Shown in pieces: positions 6,452 through 13,594 of a DNA stretch of 19,700 nt. Source of the stretch: JBFWVD01 sp050246915 (GTDB lineage Bacteria; Actinomycetota; Acidimicrobiia; Acidimicrobiales; Ilumatobacteraceae); the NCBI GenBank assembly GCA_050246915.1, contig JBFWVD010000081.1, positions 1 through 19,700 of the forward strand, written 5' to 3'. The notes under the pieces were generated by a model. That model ran no database searches. It had not been told where the DNA came from and worked only from the letters and a program-made list of their open reading frames with translations. The position numbers were made by a program, and so were the translations under genes. Every line of letters starts with the position of its first letter. Position 1 is the stretch's first letter.

Positions 6452-7816
6452 TCAGCCGAGCTTCGGGGTGAAGCAGTGGGTAGCCAGACCGTCGGTCATC
6501 TTGTTGCCCGACGTGCCGGCAGCCGGAGCGACGGTGGACCACTTCCCACCTTCGAGCTTCACCACCCAGAAGCAGCCGATGGCGGGCGAAGGAGCGGTAG
6601 CCGAGAAGGTGACCGGGACAGGCAGGAGTCCATCGAGGGTTTCGTTGGCGATGCCTTGGTAGGTCTTGAGGATCTCGGCCGACGTCGTCGGCGCCGTCTT
6701 GGTGACCTTGCGGAACAACTCGAGCGTCGTCCACAACGTCGTGCCGGCCATGGCCTGGTAGGGCTCGCCCTTCTTGTAGGTCTCCATGACGTCACGGAAG
6801 GTCTTGGCAGCCGGCGAATCGGCGAACCACGGGAAGAACGACACGTTGCCACCGAACTTCAGACCAGTGACGGCCTCGAGCGGCGGACCAGCGATCGACT
6901 GGTTGCCGGCCCCGAAGGTGCCGGTGAATCCCTGCTTCACGCACTCGGCGGCGAGCTTGAGGCCCGGGGCGATGGCCATGCCGAGCTGGATCCAGTCGAC
7001 CTTCTTCTCGATGAGGGACAGGCACTCAGCGGTGTAGTTCGGCGCCGACGCCGAAGCGGTCACGAGACCACCGAACGGCAGGCCGCCACCGGGGATCTGT
7101 GTCGCCAACGCACCGTAGAGCTTGCCGGCCTCGGCACACGCCGGCACCTCGGCACACACCGCCGCGCCGTAGCTCGTCGAACCGATCTGCTTGGCCGCGT
7201 ACATGCCACTCGCCGCCGAGACCGGGTTGGTCATGCCGAGCATGAAGTAGTTGGGCTTGCCCAACCAGATCGCTGCGGCGTTGGTGGAACCACCGATGAC
7301 CGGAATGTTGTTGGCGGCCGTGTACTCACTGATGGCCGTCTCCGACGTGGTGTCGTTGACGATGATGGCGATGGCCTTGCTCTCCTCGACCAACTTCTTC
7401 ACCGCCGTCTGGGCCTGCGCAGCCTGCGCAGCAGAGTCCTCGATGACGATCTTGACGGGACGACCACCGATGCCACCCATCTTGTCGTTGACCCACGCCT
7501 CCCACGCCGCCGCGACGTTGCCGCCATAGGGGCTGTACGACGAGGCCGACGGGCCGGTCAGAGCGGTCACCAGACCGAGGACCACCGGATCACCGGTGGG
7601 CTTGGCTGGTCCGGCCGCGGTGGTCGGTGCGGCCGCGGTCGTGGCGCTCGGCGCCGCGGTGGTCGCGGCCGGAGCAGCGGTGGTCTCTGCCGCCTTGGCG
7701 GTGGTGGCGGCGGACTCGCCCCCATCGTCGCCGCACGCGGCGGCGAGCGCCGAGAATGCGGTCAGCAGACCGACTGCGGCCAAGGCGCGTGAACGCCGGT
7801 TGACGGAACGGATCAT
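6452..7816 (-). CDS. ABC substrate-binding lipoprotein, branched-chain amino acid type (copy 2)
   Basis: Tandem paralogue of the 4846-6219 gene, 454 residues. It has the same signal peptide and lipobox (ALAAAC28), an Ala/Thr/Pro linker of different composition, and the same type I binding-protein domain (KIVIEDSAAQ, VNDTTSETAISEYTAANN). It differs from copy 1 in scattered positions such as CAEVPACAEAGKLYGALATQ and around QAMAGTTLWTTLELF. The ATG at 7816 has GGGGAG 6 nt upstream. The frame stays open further upstream into the N run, but the signal peptide fixes the start. Only about 90 bp of its leader is present before the gap, so its promoter may be missing and further genes of the transporter or further copies could lie in the gap. 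Both proteins probably bind related ligands. Confidence 0.9.
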   Translation of the reverse strand: MIRSVNRRSRALAAVGLLTAFSALAAACGDDGGESAATTAKAAETTAAPAATTAAPSATTAAAPTTAAGPAKPTGDPVVLGLVTALTGPSASSYSPYGGNVAAAWEAWVNDKMGGIGGRPVKIVIEDSAAQAAQAQTAVKKLVEESKAIAIIVNDTTSETAISEYTAANNIPVIGGSTNAAAIWLGKPNYFMLGMTNPVSAASGMYAAKQIGSTSYGAAVCAEVPACAEAGKLYGALATQIPGGGLPFGGLVTASASAPNYTAECLSLIEKKVDWIQLGMAIAPGLKLAAECVKQGFTGTFGAGNQSIAGPPLEAVTGLKFGGNVSFFPWFADSPAAKTFRDVMETYKKGEPYQAMAGTTLWTTLELFRKVTKTAPTTSAEILKTYQGIANETLDGLLPVPVTFSATAPSPAIGCFWVVKLEGGKWSTVAPAAGTSGNKMTDGLATHCFTPKLG

Positions 7817-7905
7817 TTGGTTCTCCCCTTTGTGCAGCCAACAGCAGGAGCCACGCCTCGTGTCCCCCTCGCCTCCAGGTCCTCCGCCCGGGCAGGCGCG
7901 CTGTG

Positions 7906-8005
7906 NNNNNNNNNNNNNNNNNNNNNNNNNNNNNNNNNNNNNNNNNNNNNNNNNNNNNNNNNNNNNNNNNNNNNNNNNNNNNNNNNNNNNNNNNNNNNNN
8001 NNNNN
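7906..8005. other. Assembly gap of 100 N
   Basis: Exactly 100 undetermined bases, the usual placeholder for a scaffold join of unknown size. It begins in the leader of SBP copy 2 and ends about 100 bp before greA. True distance and content are unknown. Confidence 0.98.
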
Positions 8006-8093
8006 GTGATTCTGCAAAATGGCAGCGCGTTTGTCAATGACTGTTCTCCAACTGCCAGGGGCATGGCGCCCCAGCGGGTCGATCAGAGCTGTG

Positions 8094-8099
8094 TACGTT
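8094..8099 (+). promoter_or_regulatory. Candidate -10 of greA, leaderless geometry
   Basis: TACGTT ends 7 nt before the greA ATG, placing the transcription start at or one base from the A of the ATG. No Shine-Dalgarno is present in this interval. No good -35 is visible 17-18 nt upstream. Confidence 0.4.
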
Positions 8100-8106
8100 T
8101 TTCCCC

Positions 8107-8580
8107 ATGAGTGATCGACACATCCTGAGCCGCGCTGCCTACGACAAGTTGGCCGCTGAACTGGAGGACCTCACCACGCGGGGTCGGATCGAGATCGCCA
8201 AGGCCATCGGCGTCGCCCGTGAGCTCGGCGACCTCAGCGAGAACGGCGACTACCAAGCCGCCAAGGACCATCAGGGAATGATGGAAGGGCGCATCCGTCA
8301 GCTCCAAGGCATCTTGAAAGACGCCGACGTCGTCGACTCGGTCGATGACGGCATCGTTTCTCCCGGCTCGATCGTCACCATCCTCTACGACGGCGACGAC
8401 GACGACATGGCCGAGCGGTATCTCCTGGGCCACATCGAGGAACGTTCGGACGATCTGCACGTGATCACCGTCGGCTCCCCGCTCGGTGCCGCACTGCTGG
8501 GTCACAAGGCCGGCACGTCGGTCACCTACGAGGCCAACGGCAACACCCTGAAGGTCACCATCAAGGCGGTCGAGATCTGA
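8107..8580 (+). CDS. greA: Transcription elongation factor GreA
   Basis: Rescues backtracked RNA polymerase by stimulating transcript cleavage through the secondary channel. At 157 residues it has the standard length. The N-terminal antiparallel coiled coil (about 8-75) carries the tip acidic pair in ARELGDLSENGDYQAAKD, with the Asp-Leu-Ser-Glu-Asn core at the tip. The C-terminal FKBP-like domain (about 82-157) contains DDDDMAERYLLG, SPLGAALLGHKAG and the closing TLKVTIKAVEI. The ATG lacks a Shine-Dalgarno but is preceded at 7 nt by TACGTT, so leaderless initiation is likely. The alpha/beta hydrolase downstream on the same strand may be cotranscribed. The 100 bp upstream border the assembly gap. 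Confidence 0.95.
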   Translation: MSDRHILSRAAYDKLAAELEDLTTRGRIEIAKAIGVARELGDLSENGDYQAAKDHQGMMEGRIRQLQGILKDADVVDSVDDGIVSPGSIVTILYDGDDDDMAERYLLGHIEERSDDLHVITVGSPLGAALLGHKAGTSVTYEANGNTLKVTIKAVEI

Positions 8581-8663
8581 GTTCCCGGGATCCGCACTCC
8601 CCGGATCGCAGCCCGACTGACCCCGACACCGGGGATCTGGGGAAAGCAGCCGGGCCGGGGCCG

Positions 8664-9488
8664 TTGCTGCCTCCCGGTCGCACGATAGAGATCGCTGGGC
8701 GAGGCACCACCTTCGTGCGCGAACTCCCCGGGCCACGCGATGCGCCAACCGTGGTGTTGCTGCACGGATGGACCGCCACCGCGGATCTCAACTGGTTCCC
8801 GGCCTTCGTGCCACTCGGTCGCAAGTTCCACGTCGTCGCGCTCGACCATCGCGGACACGGTCACGGCATCCGATCACGCCGGCCGTTCAAGCTCAACGAT
8901 TGCGCGGACGACGTCGCAGCATTGCTCGACACTCTCGAGATTCCCAGTGCCACGTTCGTGGGCTATTCGATGGGTGGCGCCATCGCGCAATTGATGTGGC
9001 GGCGTCATCGCCAACGGGTGCGCTCACTGGTGCTGGCCGCCACCAGCCGCAACTTCGCCGGTTCACGCGAAGAGACCATGGCGTTCATGGGCCTGGCGGG
9101 GCTGGCGGCAGTGTCGCGGGTGGTTCCCGATGTGCTGCGTCGACGCGTCGTGCATCAGTACTTGGGCAAGCGGGCCGAGAAGGGCTGGGAGACATGGGCC
9201 ATCGAACAGGTCCGCTCCCACGATTGGACCGCGGTGCTCGAAGCAGGACGGGCCATCGGCTCGTTCTCGTCGCGTGAATGGATCGGCCGCGTCGACGTTC
9301 CCACCAGCGTCATCATCACCAACGACGATCACGTAGTGCCGACCCGGCGACAAATCCGCCTCGCCGAGTCGATCCCCGATGCGCATGTGTACCGCATCGA
9401 TGGCGATCACGACGTGTGCGTCTCCGGAGCCGACCGATTCGTCCCGATGCTCATCGACGCATTGAAGGCAACGCTCCCCAGCTTCTGA
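8664..9488 (+). CDS. Alpha/beta hydrolase
   Basis: A soluble alpha/beta-hydrolase fold protein of 274 residues, probably an esterase- or lactonase-like enzyme with unknown substrate. The oxyanion HGW is at 34-36, DHRGHGHG at 61-68, the nucleophile in GYS(102)MGG, a likely acid at Asp221/222 in TNDDHVVP, and the catalytic histidine in GDH(249)D. The cap region (about 130-200) is of moderate size and Trp-rich. The start is TTG at 8664; the frame is open upstream into greA but has no ATG, GTG or TTG between the greA stop and 8664. A GGGG at 8657 is a poor ribosome site, so the start is the least certain part. It lies 83 bp after greA on the same strand and runs to 18 bp before the convergent regulator. 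Confidence 0.83.
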   Translation: MLPPGRTIEIAGRGTTFVRELPGPRDAPTVVLLHGWTATADLNWFPAFVPLGRKFHVVALDHRGHGHGIRSRRPFKLNDCADDVAALLDTLEIPSATFVGYSMGGAIAQLMWRRHRQRVRSLVLAATSRNFAGSREETMAFMGLAGLAAVSRVVPDVLRRRVVHQYLGKRAEKGWETWAIEQVRSHDWTAVLEAGRAIGSFSSREWIGRVDVPTSVIITNDDHVVPTRRQIRLAESIPDAHVYRIDGDHDVCVSGADRFVPMLIDALKATLPSF

Positions 9489-9506
9489 GCCACGTCACCC
9501 AGTATG

Positions 9507-10163
9507 TCAACCCAGGTTGCGCTCGATGGAGCGGGCGGCGCGCACCACCATCGAACCCATGGTGTTACCCGGTTGACGGCCGAGTCGTTCGATCGGGCCC
9601 GATACACACACCGCGGCGATGATCTCGCCCGACGCCGCACGAACCGGCGCGCTCACACTGGACACGCCGGGCTCACGCTCGCCGGCGCTCTGGGCCCACT
9701 GCTCACCTGAACGGCCCGGCGACCAGTCGTCAGCAAGTACCTTCCCCGCACTCCCCCGGTCGATCGGCAGACGGGCACCGTGCTCGATGATGGTGCGCAG
9801 TTCGTTGGGTGACTCGAGCGACAACAGACACACCCGCTCGCGACCATCGCGCACGAACAACTGGACGCTCTCGCCGGTCTTGCGCCGCAAGTCTTCGAGC
9901 GCCACCGAGGCTGCGTCCACCAGCACCCGATCACCGGCGGCACGGCCGAGCGAGACCACGCGATAGCCGATGTGGAATCGACCCTGACGATCGCGCCGCA
10001 CCATGCCGTGCACTTCGAGGGCAACGGCGAGGCGATGCGTCGTCGCCCTCGGCAACCCGGTTGCCTCGACCAACTCTGCCAGCGATGCCGGGCCGACCTC
10101 CAGCGCCGACAAGACCTCCATCGCCTTGTCGAGCACGCCGATGCCACTTACAATGCGTTCCAT
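9507..10163 (-). CDS. ndgR: IclR-family regulator of leuCD, NdgR/LtbR type
   Basis: DNA-binding regulator of 218 residues. The winged helix-turn-helix covers about 10-65 (ASLAELVEATGLPRATTHRLAVALEVHGMV), followed by a C-terminal effector domain. The segment WAQSAGEREPGVSSVSAPVR and then VSGPIERLGRQPGN match, as I recall it, the conserved C-terminal part of NdgR (Streptomyces) and LtbR (Corynebacterium). Those proteins sit divergent from leuCD and control leucine genes; the divergent leuC here repeats that layout. It is about 20 residues shorter than the Streptomyces form. The ATG at 10163 has no Shine-Dalgarno; TAGCGT lies 9 nt upstream, next to the palindrome, so autoregulation is plausible. 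Whether it represses or activates here, and its effector, are not visible. Confidence 0.9.
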   Translation of the reverse strand: MERIVSGIGVLDKAMEVLSALEVGPASLAELVEATGLPRATTHRLAVALEVHGMVRRDRQGRFHIGYRVVSLGRAAGDRVLVDAASVALEDLRRKTGESVQLFVRDGRERVCLLSLESPNELRTIIEHGARLPIDRGSAGKVLADDWSPGRSGEQWAQSAGEREPGVSSVSAPVRAASGEIIAAVCVSGPIERLGRQPGNTMGSMVVRAARSIERNLG

Positions 10164-10172
10164 CAGACGGGA

Positions 10173-10178
10173 ACGCTA
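10173..10178 (-). promoter_or_regulatory. Candidate -10 of the IclR regulator
   Basis: TAGCGT on the minus strand (TANNNT form), 9 nt before the regulator's ATG and directly touching the palindrome at 10179. A protein on the palindrome would cover this promoter. Confidence 0.4.
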
Positions 10179-10193
10179 TCTCACATTCTGAGA
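10179..10193. promoter_or_regulatory. Palindrome between ndgR and leuC, likely IclR operator
   Basis: TCTCA-N5-TGAGA, a perfect 5-bp inverted repeat with 5-bp spacer, central in the 62-bp divergent intergenic region. Dimeric IclR proteins bind such short palindromes. A direct repeat gagacac (10190-10196 and 10200-10206, one helical turn apart) overlaps its right arm. It lies where both divergent promoters must be. Confidence 0.6.
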
Positions 10194-10225
10194 CACAGCG
10201 AGACACCTTGCGAGAGGACGAATCG

Positions 10226-11626
10226 ATGAGCCCCACGACGTTGCCCCAGAAGGTGTGGGATCGCCACCTGGTCCACCGCGAGGACGGCCAGCCGGACCTG
10301 CTCTACATCGACCTGCACCTCGTCCACGAGGTCACCTCACCCCAGGCGTTCGACGGACTGCGGATCAACGGCCGCAAGGTCCGTCGGCCCGATCTCACCG
10401 TGGCGACCGAAGACCACAACGTCCCGACGCAGGACATCGACCAGCCCATCGCCGATGAGATCAGCCGCAAACAGGTCGAGGTACTCCGGGCCAACTGTGC
10501 CGAGTTCGGCGTCACCCTCCACCCCATGGGCACACCGGGACAAGGCATCGTCCATGTCATCGGGCCCGAACAAGGTCTGACCCAGCCGGGCATGACCGTG
10601 GTGTGCGGCGACAGCCACACCTCCACCCACGGTGCGTTCGGTGCGCTGGCCTTCGGCATCGGGACCAGCGAGGTCGAGCACGTGCTGGCCACGCAGACCC
10701 TTCCGCAGAGCCGGCCGAAATGGATGGCCATCAACGTCGAGGGCAAGCTGCCCACCGATGTCACCGCCAAGGACCTGACGCTCGCCATCATCGGCCGGAT
10801 CGGCACCGGCGGCGGCATCGGCTACGTCATCGAGTACCGAGGTGAGGCCATCCGCTCACTGTCGATGGAAGGTCGCATGACCTTGTGCAACATGAGCATC
10901 GAGGCCGGCGCTCGCGCCGGCATGGTCGCACCCGATCAGGTCACATTCGACTACCTCAAAGGCCGCAAGCACGCTCCCAAGGGCGTTGATTGGGACGCCG
11001 CCGTCGCGTCGTGGAGCCAACTGCGCACCGACGATGGCGCAGTGTGGGACGCCGAGGTCACCATCGACGCCTCCACCCTCACGCCGTATGTGAGCTGGGG
11101 CACCAACCCCGGTCAGGTCATCGGCATCGGCGAGCCCATCCCCGGCCCCGACGACTTCACCTCACCAGCTGAGCGTGACGCCGCCGAGCGAGCTCTCGCC
11201 TACATGGGCCTCACCGCCGGCACCCACATGCGCGACGTCGCCGTCGACACGGTGTTCATCGGATCGTGCACCAACTCGCGCATCGAAGATCTGCGAGCGG
11301 CCGCGGCGGTGGCCCTGGGCCGCACCGTCACCATCAAGCGAGCCATGGTCGTTCCCGGATCACATGCCGTGAAGGCCCAGGCCGAGGCCGAGGGACTCGA
11401 CAAGATCTTCACCGCCGCCGGGTTCGACTGGCGCGAGCCCGGCTGCTCGATGTGTCTGGCCATGAACCCCGACAAACTCGCTCCCGGCGAGCGTTCGGCG
11501 TCCACATCCAACCGCAACTTCGAAGGACGCCAGGGCCGCGGCGGCCGCACGCATCTCGTGTCGCCCGCGGTAGCCGCGGCCACCGCCATCGCCGGAACCT
11601 TCGCCACCCCCGCCGACCTCGGCTGA
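10226..11626 (+). CDS. leuC: 3-isopropylmalate dehydratase large subunit
   Basis: Catalytic [4Fe-4S] subunit of isopropylmalate isomerase (aconitase family). With LeuD it interconverts 2- and 3-isopropylmalate and, in the citramalate route, the methylmalates. At 466 residues it has the usual length. The three cluster ligands are Cys348 in GSCTNS and Cys407 and Cys410 in CSMC, matching the family pattern. VVCGDSHTSTHGAFGALAFGIGTSEVEHV and the closing NRNFEGRQGRGG are also present. The ATG at 10226 has AGAGGA 7 nt upstream. An overlapping longer frame beginning at 9809 has no support. leuD follows after 13 bp, forming a leuCD operon divergent from the IclR regulator. Confidence 0.97.
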   Translation: MSPTTLPQKVWDRHLVHREDGQPDLLYIDLHLVHEVTSPQAFDGLRINGRKVRRPDLTVATEDHNVPTQDIDQPIADEISRKQVEVLRANCAEFGVTLHPMGTPGQGIVHVIGPEQGLTQPGMTVVCGDSHTSTHGAFGALAFGIGTSEVEHVLATQTLPQSRPKWMAINVEGKLPTDVTAKDLTLAIIGRIGTGGGIGYVIEYRGEAIRSLSMEGRMTLCNMSIEAGARAGMVAPDQVTFDYLKGRKHAPKGVDWDAAVASWSQLRTDDGAVWDAEVTIDASTLTPYVSWGTNPGQVIGIGEPIPGPDDFTSPAERDAAERALAYMGLTAGTHMRDVAVDTVFIGSCTNSRIEDLRAAAAVALGRTVTIKRAMVVPGSHAVKAQAEAEGLDKIFTAAGFDWREPGCSMCLAMNPDKLAPGERSASTSNRNFEGRQGRGGRTHLVSPAVAAATAIAGTFATPADLG

Positions 11627-11639
11627 TCAGGAGCACACG

Positions 11640-12236
11640 ATGAAAGCTGTACGAGTCATCTCCGCCACCGCCGTCCCGCTCGATCGCTCCGACGTCGACA
11701 CCGATCAGATCATCCCGAGTGATTGGCTCAAGCGGGTCGAGCGCACGGGCTTCGGCAAGGGCTTGTTCGCTGAATGGCGCGACGATCGTTCGTTCGTGCT
11801 GAACGACGAGCGTTTCGCCGGCGCTCGCATCTTGGTGGCCGCCGAGAACTTCGGGACCGGTTCGAGTCGAGAGCACGCGGTGTGGGCCATCGTCGACTAC
11901 GGGTTCGAGGCGGTCATCTCGCCGCGCTTCGGCGACATCTTCCGCAACAACTCCACCAAGAACGGCCTCGTGCCGGTGCAGGTCGACGCCGAGACCGGTG
12001 CGCGCCTACTCGCCGCGGTGCAGGAAGATCCGGCGCTCGAGATCACCATCGACGTCGAGCGCCTCCTCGTGAGCGTCCCGGCGCTCGGCATCGAGGTGCC
12101 GTTCCCGATGGACGCTGCCACGCAACACCGCTTCCTCGAGGGTCTCGATGACATCGGCATCACGCTCACCCATGCGGCCGACATCTCGTCGTTCGAGCAA
12201 GGACGACCGTCGTTCCTGCCCTCGCTGAACAACTGA
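11640..12236 (+). CDS. leuD: 3-isopropylmalate dehydratase small subunit
   Basis: Swivel-domain subunit that completes the LeuCD isomerase active site. It is 198 residues, normal for the family. The substrate-binding start DRSDVDTDQIIPSDWLKRVE (about 13-32), ENFGTGSSREHAVWAI (62-77) and the FRNNSTKNGLVPV segment are clear. The start has AGGAG 6 nt upstream. It lies 13 bp after leuC and is certainly cotranscribed. Between it and the next gene (12237-12363) I see only an 8-bp inverted repeat (atcggcac at 12253-12260, gtgccgat at 12319-12326) and no convincing terminator. Confidence 0.96.
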   Translation: MKAVRVISATAVPLDRSDVDTDQIIPSDWLKRVERTGFGKGLFAEWRDDRSFVLNDERFAGARILVAAENFGTGSSREHAVWAIVDYGFEAVISPRFGDIFRNNSTKNGLVPVQVDAETGARLLAAVQEDPALEITIDVERLLVSVPALGIEVPFPMDAATQHRFLEGLDDIGITLTHAADISSFEQGRPSFLPSLNN

Positions 12237-12363
12237 TCGGGCCTTTGGTCACATCGGCACGCCGTGCTGGCCCATATCGGGTCAACCACCTCGCGTACCT
12301 CTCGAACCCCAGGTCGCTGTGCCGATCTCTGAACTCTGTGGGCGGTTTCCTAGGAGGACAGTG

Positions 12364-13470
12364 ATGGCGCGAACCAAGCCGAGTGCGGCGACTGGGTTGA
12401 TGGATCAGCTGGGCATCGTGCGACAGATGTTGGACAAGGTCGGCACCAACGTGATGATGGCCGATCGAGACCTGACGCTGGTGTACGTGAACAACAGCTC
12501 GAAAACGACGCTGGCCGGTCTCGACAACGAGATCCGCCAGATGTTCCGCATCGGCTCCAACGAGTTGCTCGGCGGATCGATCCACCGCATGCACAAGGAC
12601 CCCGCCCGGGTCGAGCGGATCTTGCGTGATCCCAACTCGTTCCCCCATCGCGCCACCATCCGCTTCGCCAGCGTCGAGCTCGACGCGGTGTGGGAGATGG
12701 TCACCGATTCGGCCGGCGAGATCGTCGGCTACATGGCCACCTGGCAGAGCGTCGGCGATCGCAACCGATCAGCCAACGAACTGGCCGGGAGCCTCTCGGG
12801 CGCGGCCGAGGAGCTCAAGGATGTTGCCGGATCGCTGCAAGGCGCAGCCGAGCACGCCTCGAGTCAGGCCAGCGTCGTCGCCGCCGGTGCTGAAGAGCTG
12901 AGCGCATCGATCCGTGAGATCTCGGCCTCGGCCAGCGAAGCGGCGACGGTCGCCTCCGACGCGGTGCACCTCGCCGGCCAGTCCAGCTCCGCGGTGAACG
13001 CGCTCGGCGCGTCATCACAGGAGATCGGCAAGGTGGTCGAGCTGATCGCCCGCATCGCCGCCCAGACCAACCTCCTGGCTCTCAACGCCACCATCGAGGC
13101 CGCTCGCGCCGGTGAGGCGGGACGCGGCTTCGCAGTCGTGGCCAACGAGGTGAAGGAACTCGCCAATCAGACTGCGGCAGCCACGCAAGAGATCAGCCAC
13201 GGCATGTCGAGCATGCAGGGCGACGTATCCACAACCGTCTCGTCGATCAACAAGATCCTCGACGTCGTCCGCCGCATCAACGAGTTGCAGACCTCGATCG
13301 CCGCCGCGGTCGAGGAGCAGACCGCCACGGCCAACGAGATGGCCCACAGCGTGAACCTCGTCGCCGATGCCGCGTCACAGACCTCCAGCGGGGCGCTGCA
13401 GATCTCGTCGATGAGCAGCTACCTCGAGACCAAGGTCGGCGAACTCAGCGGCATCTTGTCCACCCGCTGA
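12364..13470 (+). CDS. Soluble PAS-domain methyl-accepting chemotaxis-like protein
   Basis: A 368-residue cytoplasmic chemoreceptor-like protein. Residues 17-130 form a PAS sensor (NVMMADRDLTLVYVNNSS, then GSIHRMHKDPARVERIL, then the closing GEIVGYMATWQSV). Residues 140-368 are a long coiled-coil signalling domain with the conserved hairpin tip ELIARIAAQTNLLALNATIE and GRGFAVVANEVKELA (226-266). There is no transmembrane helix, no HAMP domain and no C-terminal CheR-docking pentapeptide. The PAS pattern with H-x-x-H-K-D-P resembles PAS domains of Aer2-like soluble receptors, so a redox, gas or heme role is possible but unproven. AGGAGG lies 6 nt before the ATG. No cheA, cheW or cheY is in the window, and it is flanked by leucine genes with no evident link. 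Confidence 0.9.
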   Translation: MARTKPSAATGLMDQLGIVRQMLDKVGTNVMMADRDLTLVYVNNSSKTTLAGLDNEIRQMFRIGSNELLGGSIHRMHKDPARVERILRDPNSFPHRATIRFASVELDAVWEMVTDSAGEIVGYMATWQSVGDRNRSANELAGSLSGAAEELKDVAGSLQGAAEHASSQASVVAAGAEELSASIREISASASEAATVASDAVHLAGQSSSAVNALGASSQEIGKVVELIARIAAQTNLLALNATIEAARAGEAGRGFAVVANEVKELANQTAAATQEISHGMSSMQGDVSTTVSSINKILDVVRRINELQTSIAAAVEEQTATANEMAHSVNLVADAASQTSSGALQISSMSSYLETKVGELSGILSTR

Positions 13471-13490
13471 AGGCTCCACCGCACAAGACG

Positions 13491-13513
13491 TCGGATCGCT
13501 CGATGCGATCCGA
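13491..13513. terminator. 9-bp hairpin after the chemoreceptor-like gene
   Basis: tcggatcgc (13491-13499) and gcgatccga (13505-13513) form a perfect 9-bp stem with a 5-nt loop, 20 nt past the stop codon. No U-tract follows. Confidence 0.45.
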
Positions 13514-13532
13514 TGGAACAGGTCCCCCGCAT

Positions 13533-13560
13533 GTCGCCCCGCCGATCCCGGCGGGGCGAC
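13533..13560. terminator. 12-bp GC-rich hairpin between convergent genes
   Basis: gtcgccccgccg (13533-13544) pairs perfectly with cggcggggcgac (13549-13560) around a 4-nt loop. It lies 34 bp beyond the leuA stop and 62 bp beyond the chemoreceptor stop, so it can serve both. U-tracts are poor on both sides. Confidence 0.6.
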
Positions 13561-13594
13561 TGCGTTGTCAACTCATGTTGCACAGGTTGATCGA

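Noticed and set aside
5380..7792. Long plus-strand frames (271 and 438 residues) opposite the two SBP genes
   Set aside because: They are Arg/Gly/His/Asp-rich antisense shadows of high-GC coding sequence; the minus-strand frames have signal peptides, lipoboxes and family motifs.
7817..8017. Apparent N-terminal extension of SBP copy 2 through the N run
   Set aside because: It is open only because the bases are unknown; the signal peptide starting at 7816 with a good ribosome site fixes the start.
8083..8748. Minus-strand 221-residue frame opposite greA
   Set aside because: The plus strand encodes complete GreA with its catalytic loop; the opposite frame shows no family features.
9809..10225. 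N-terminal extension of leuC by 139 residues
   Set aside because: It runs over the divergent regulator and the operator; the family N-terminus and the AGAGGA site place the start at 10226.
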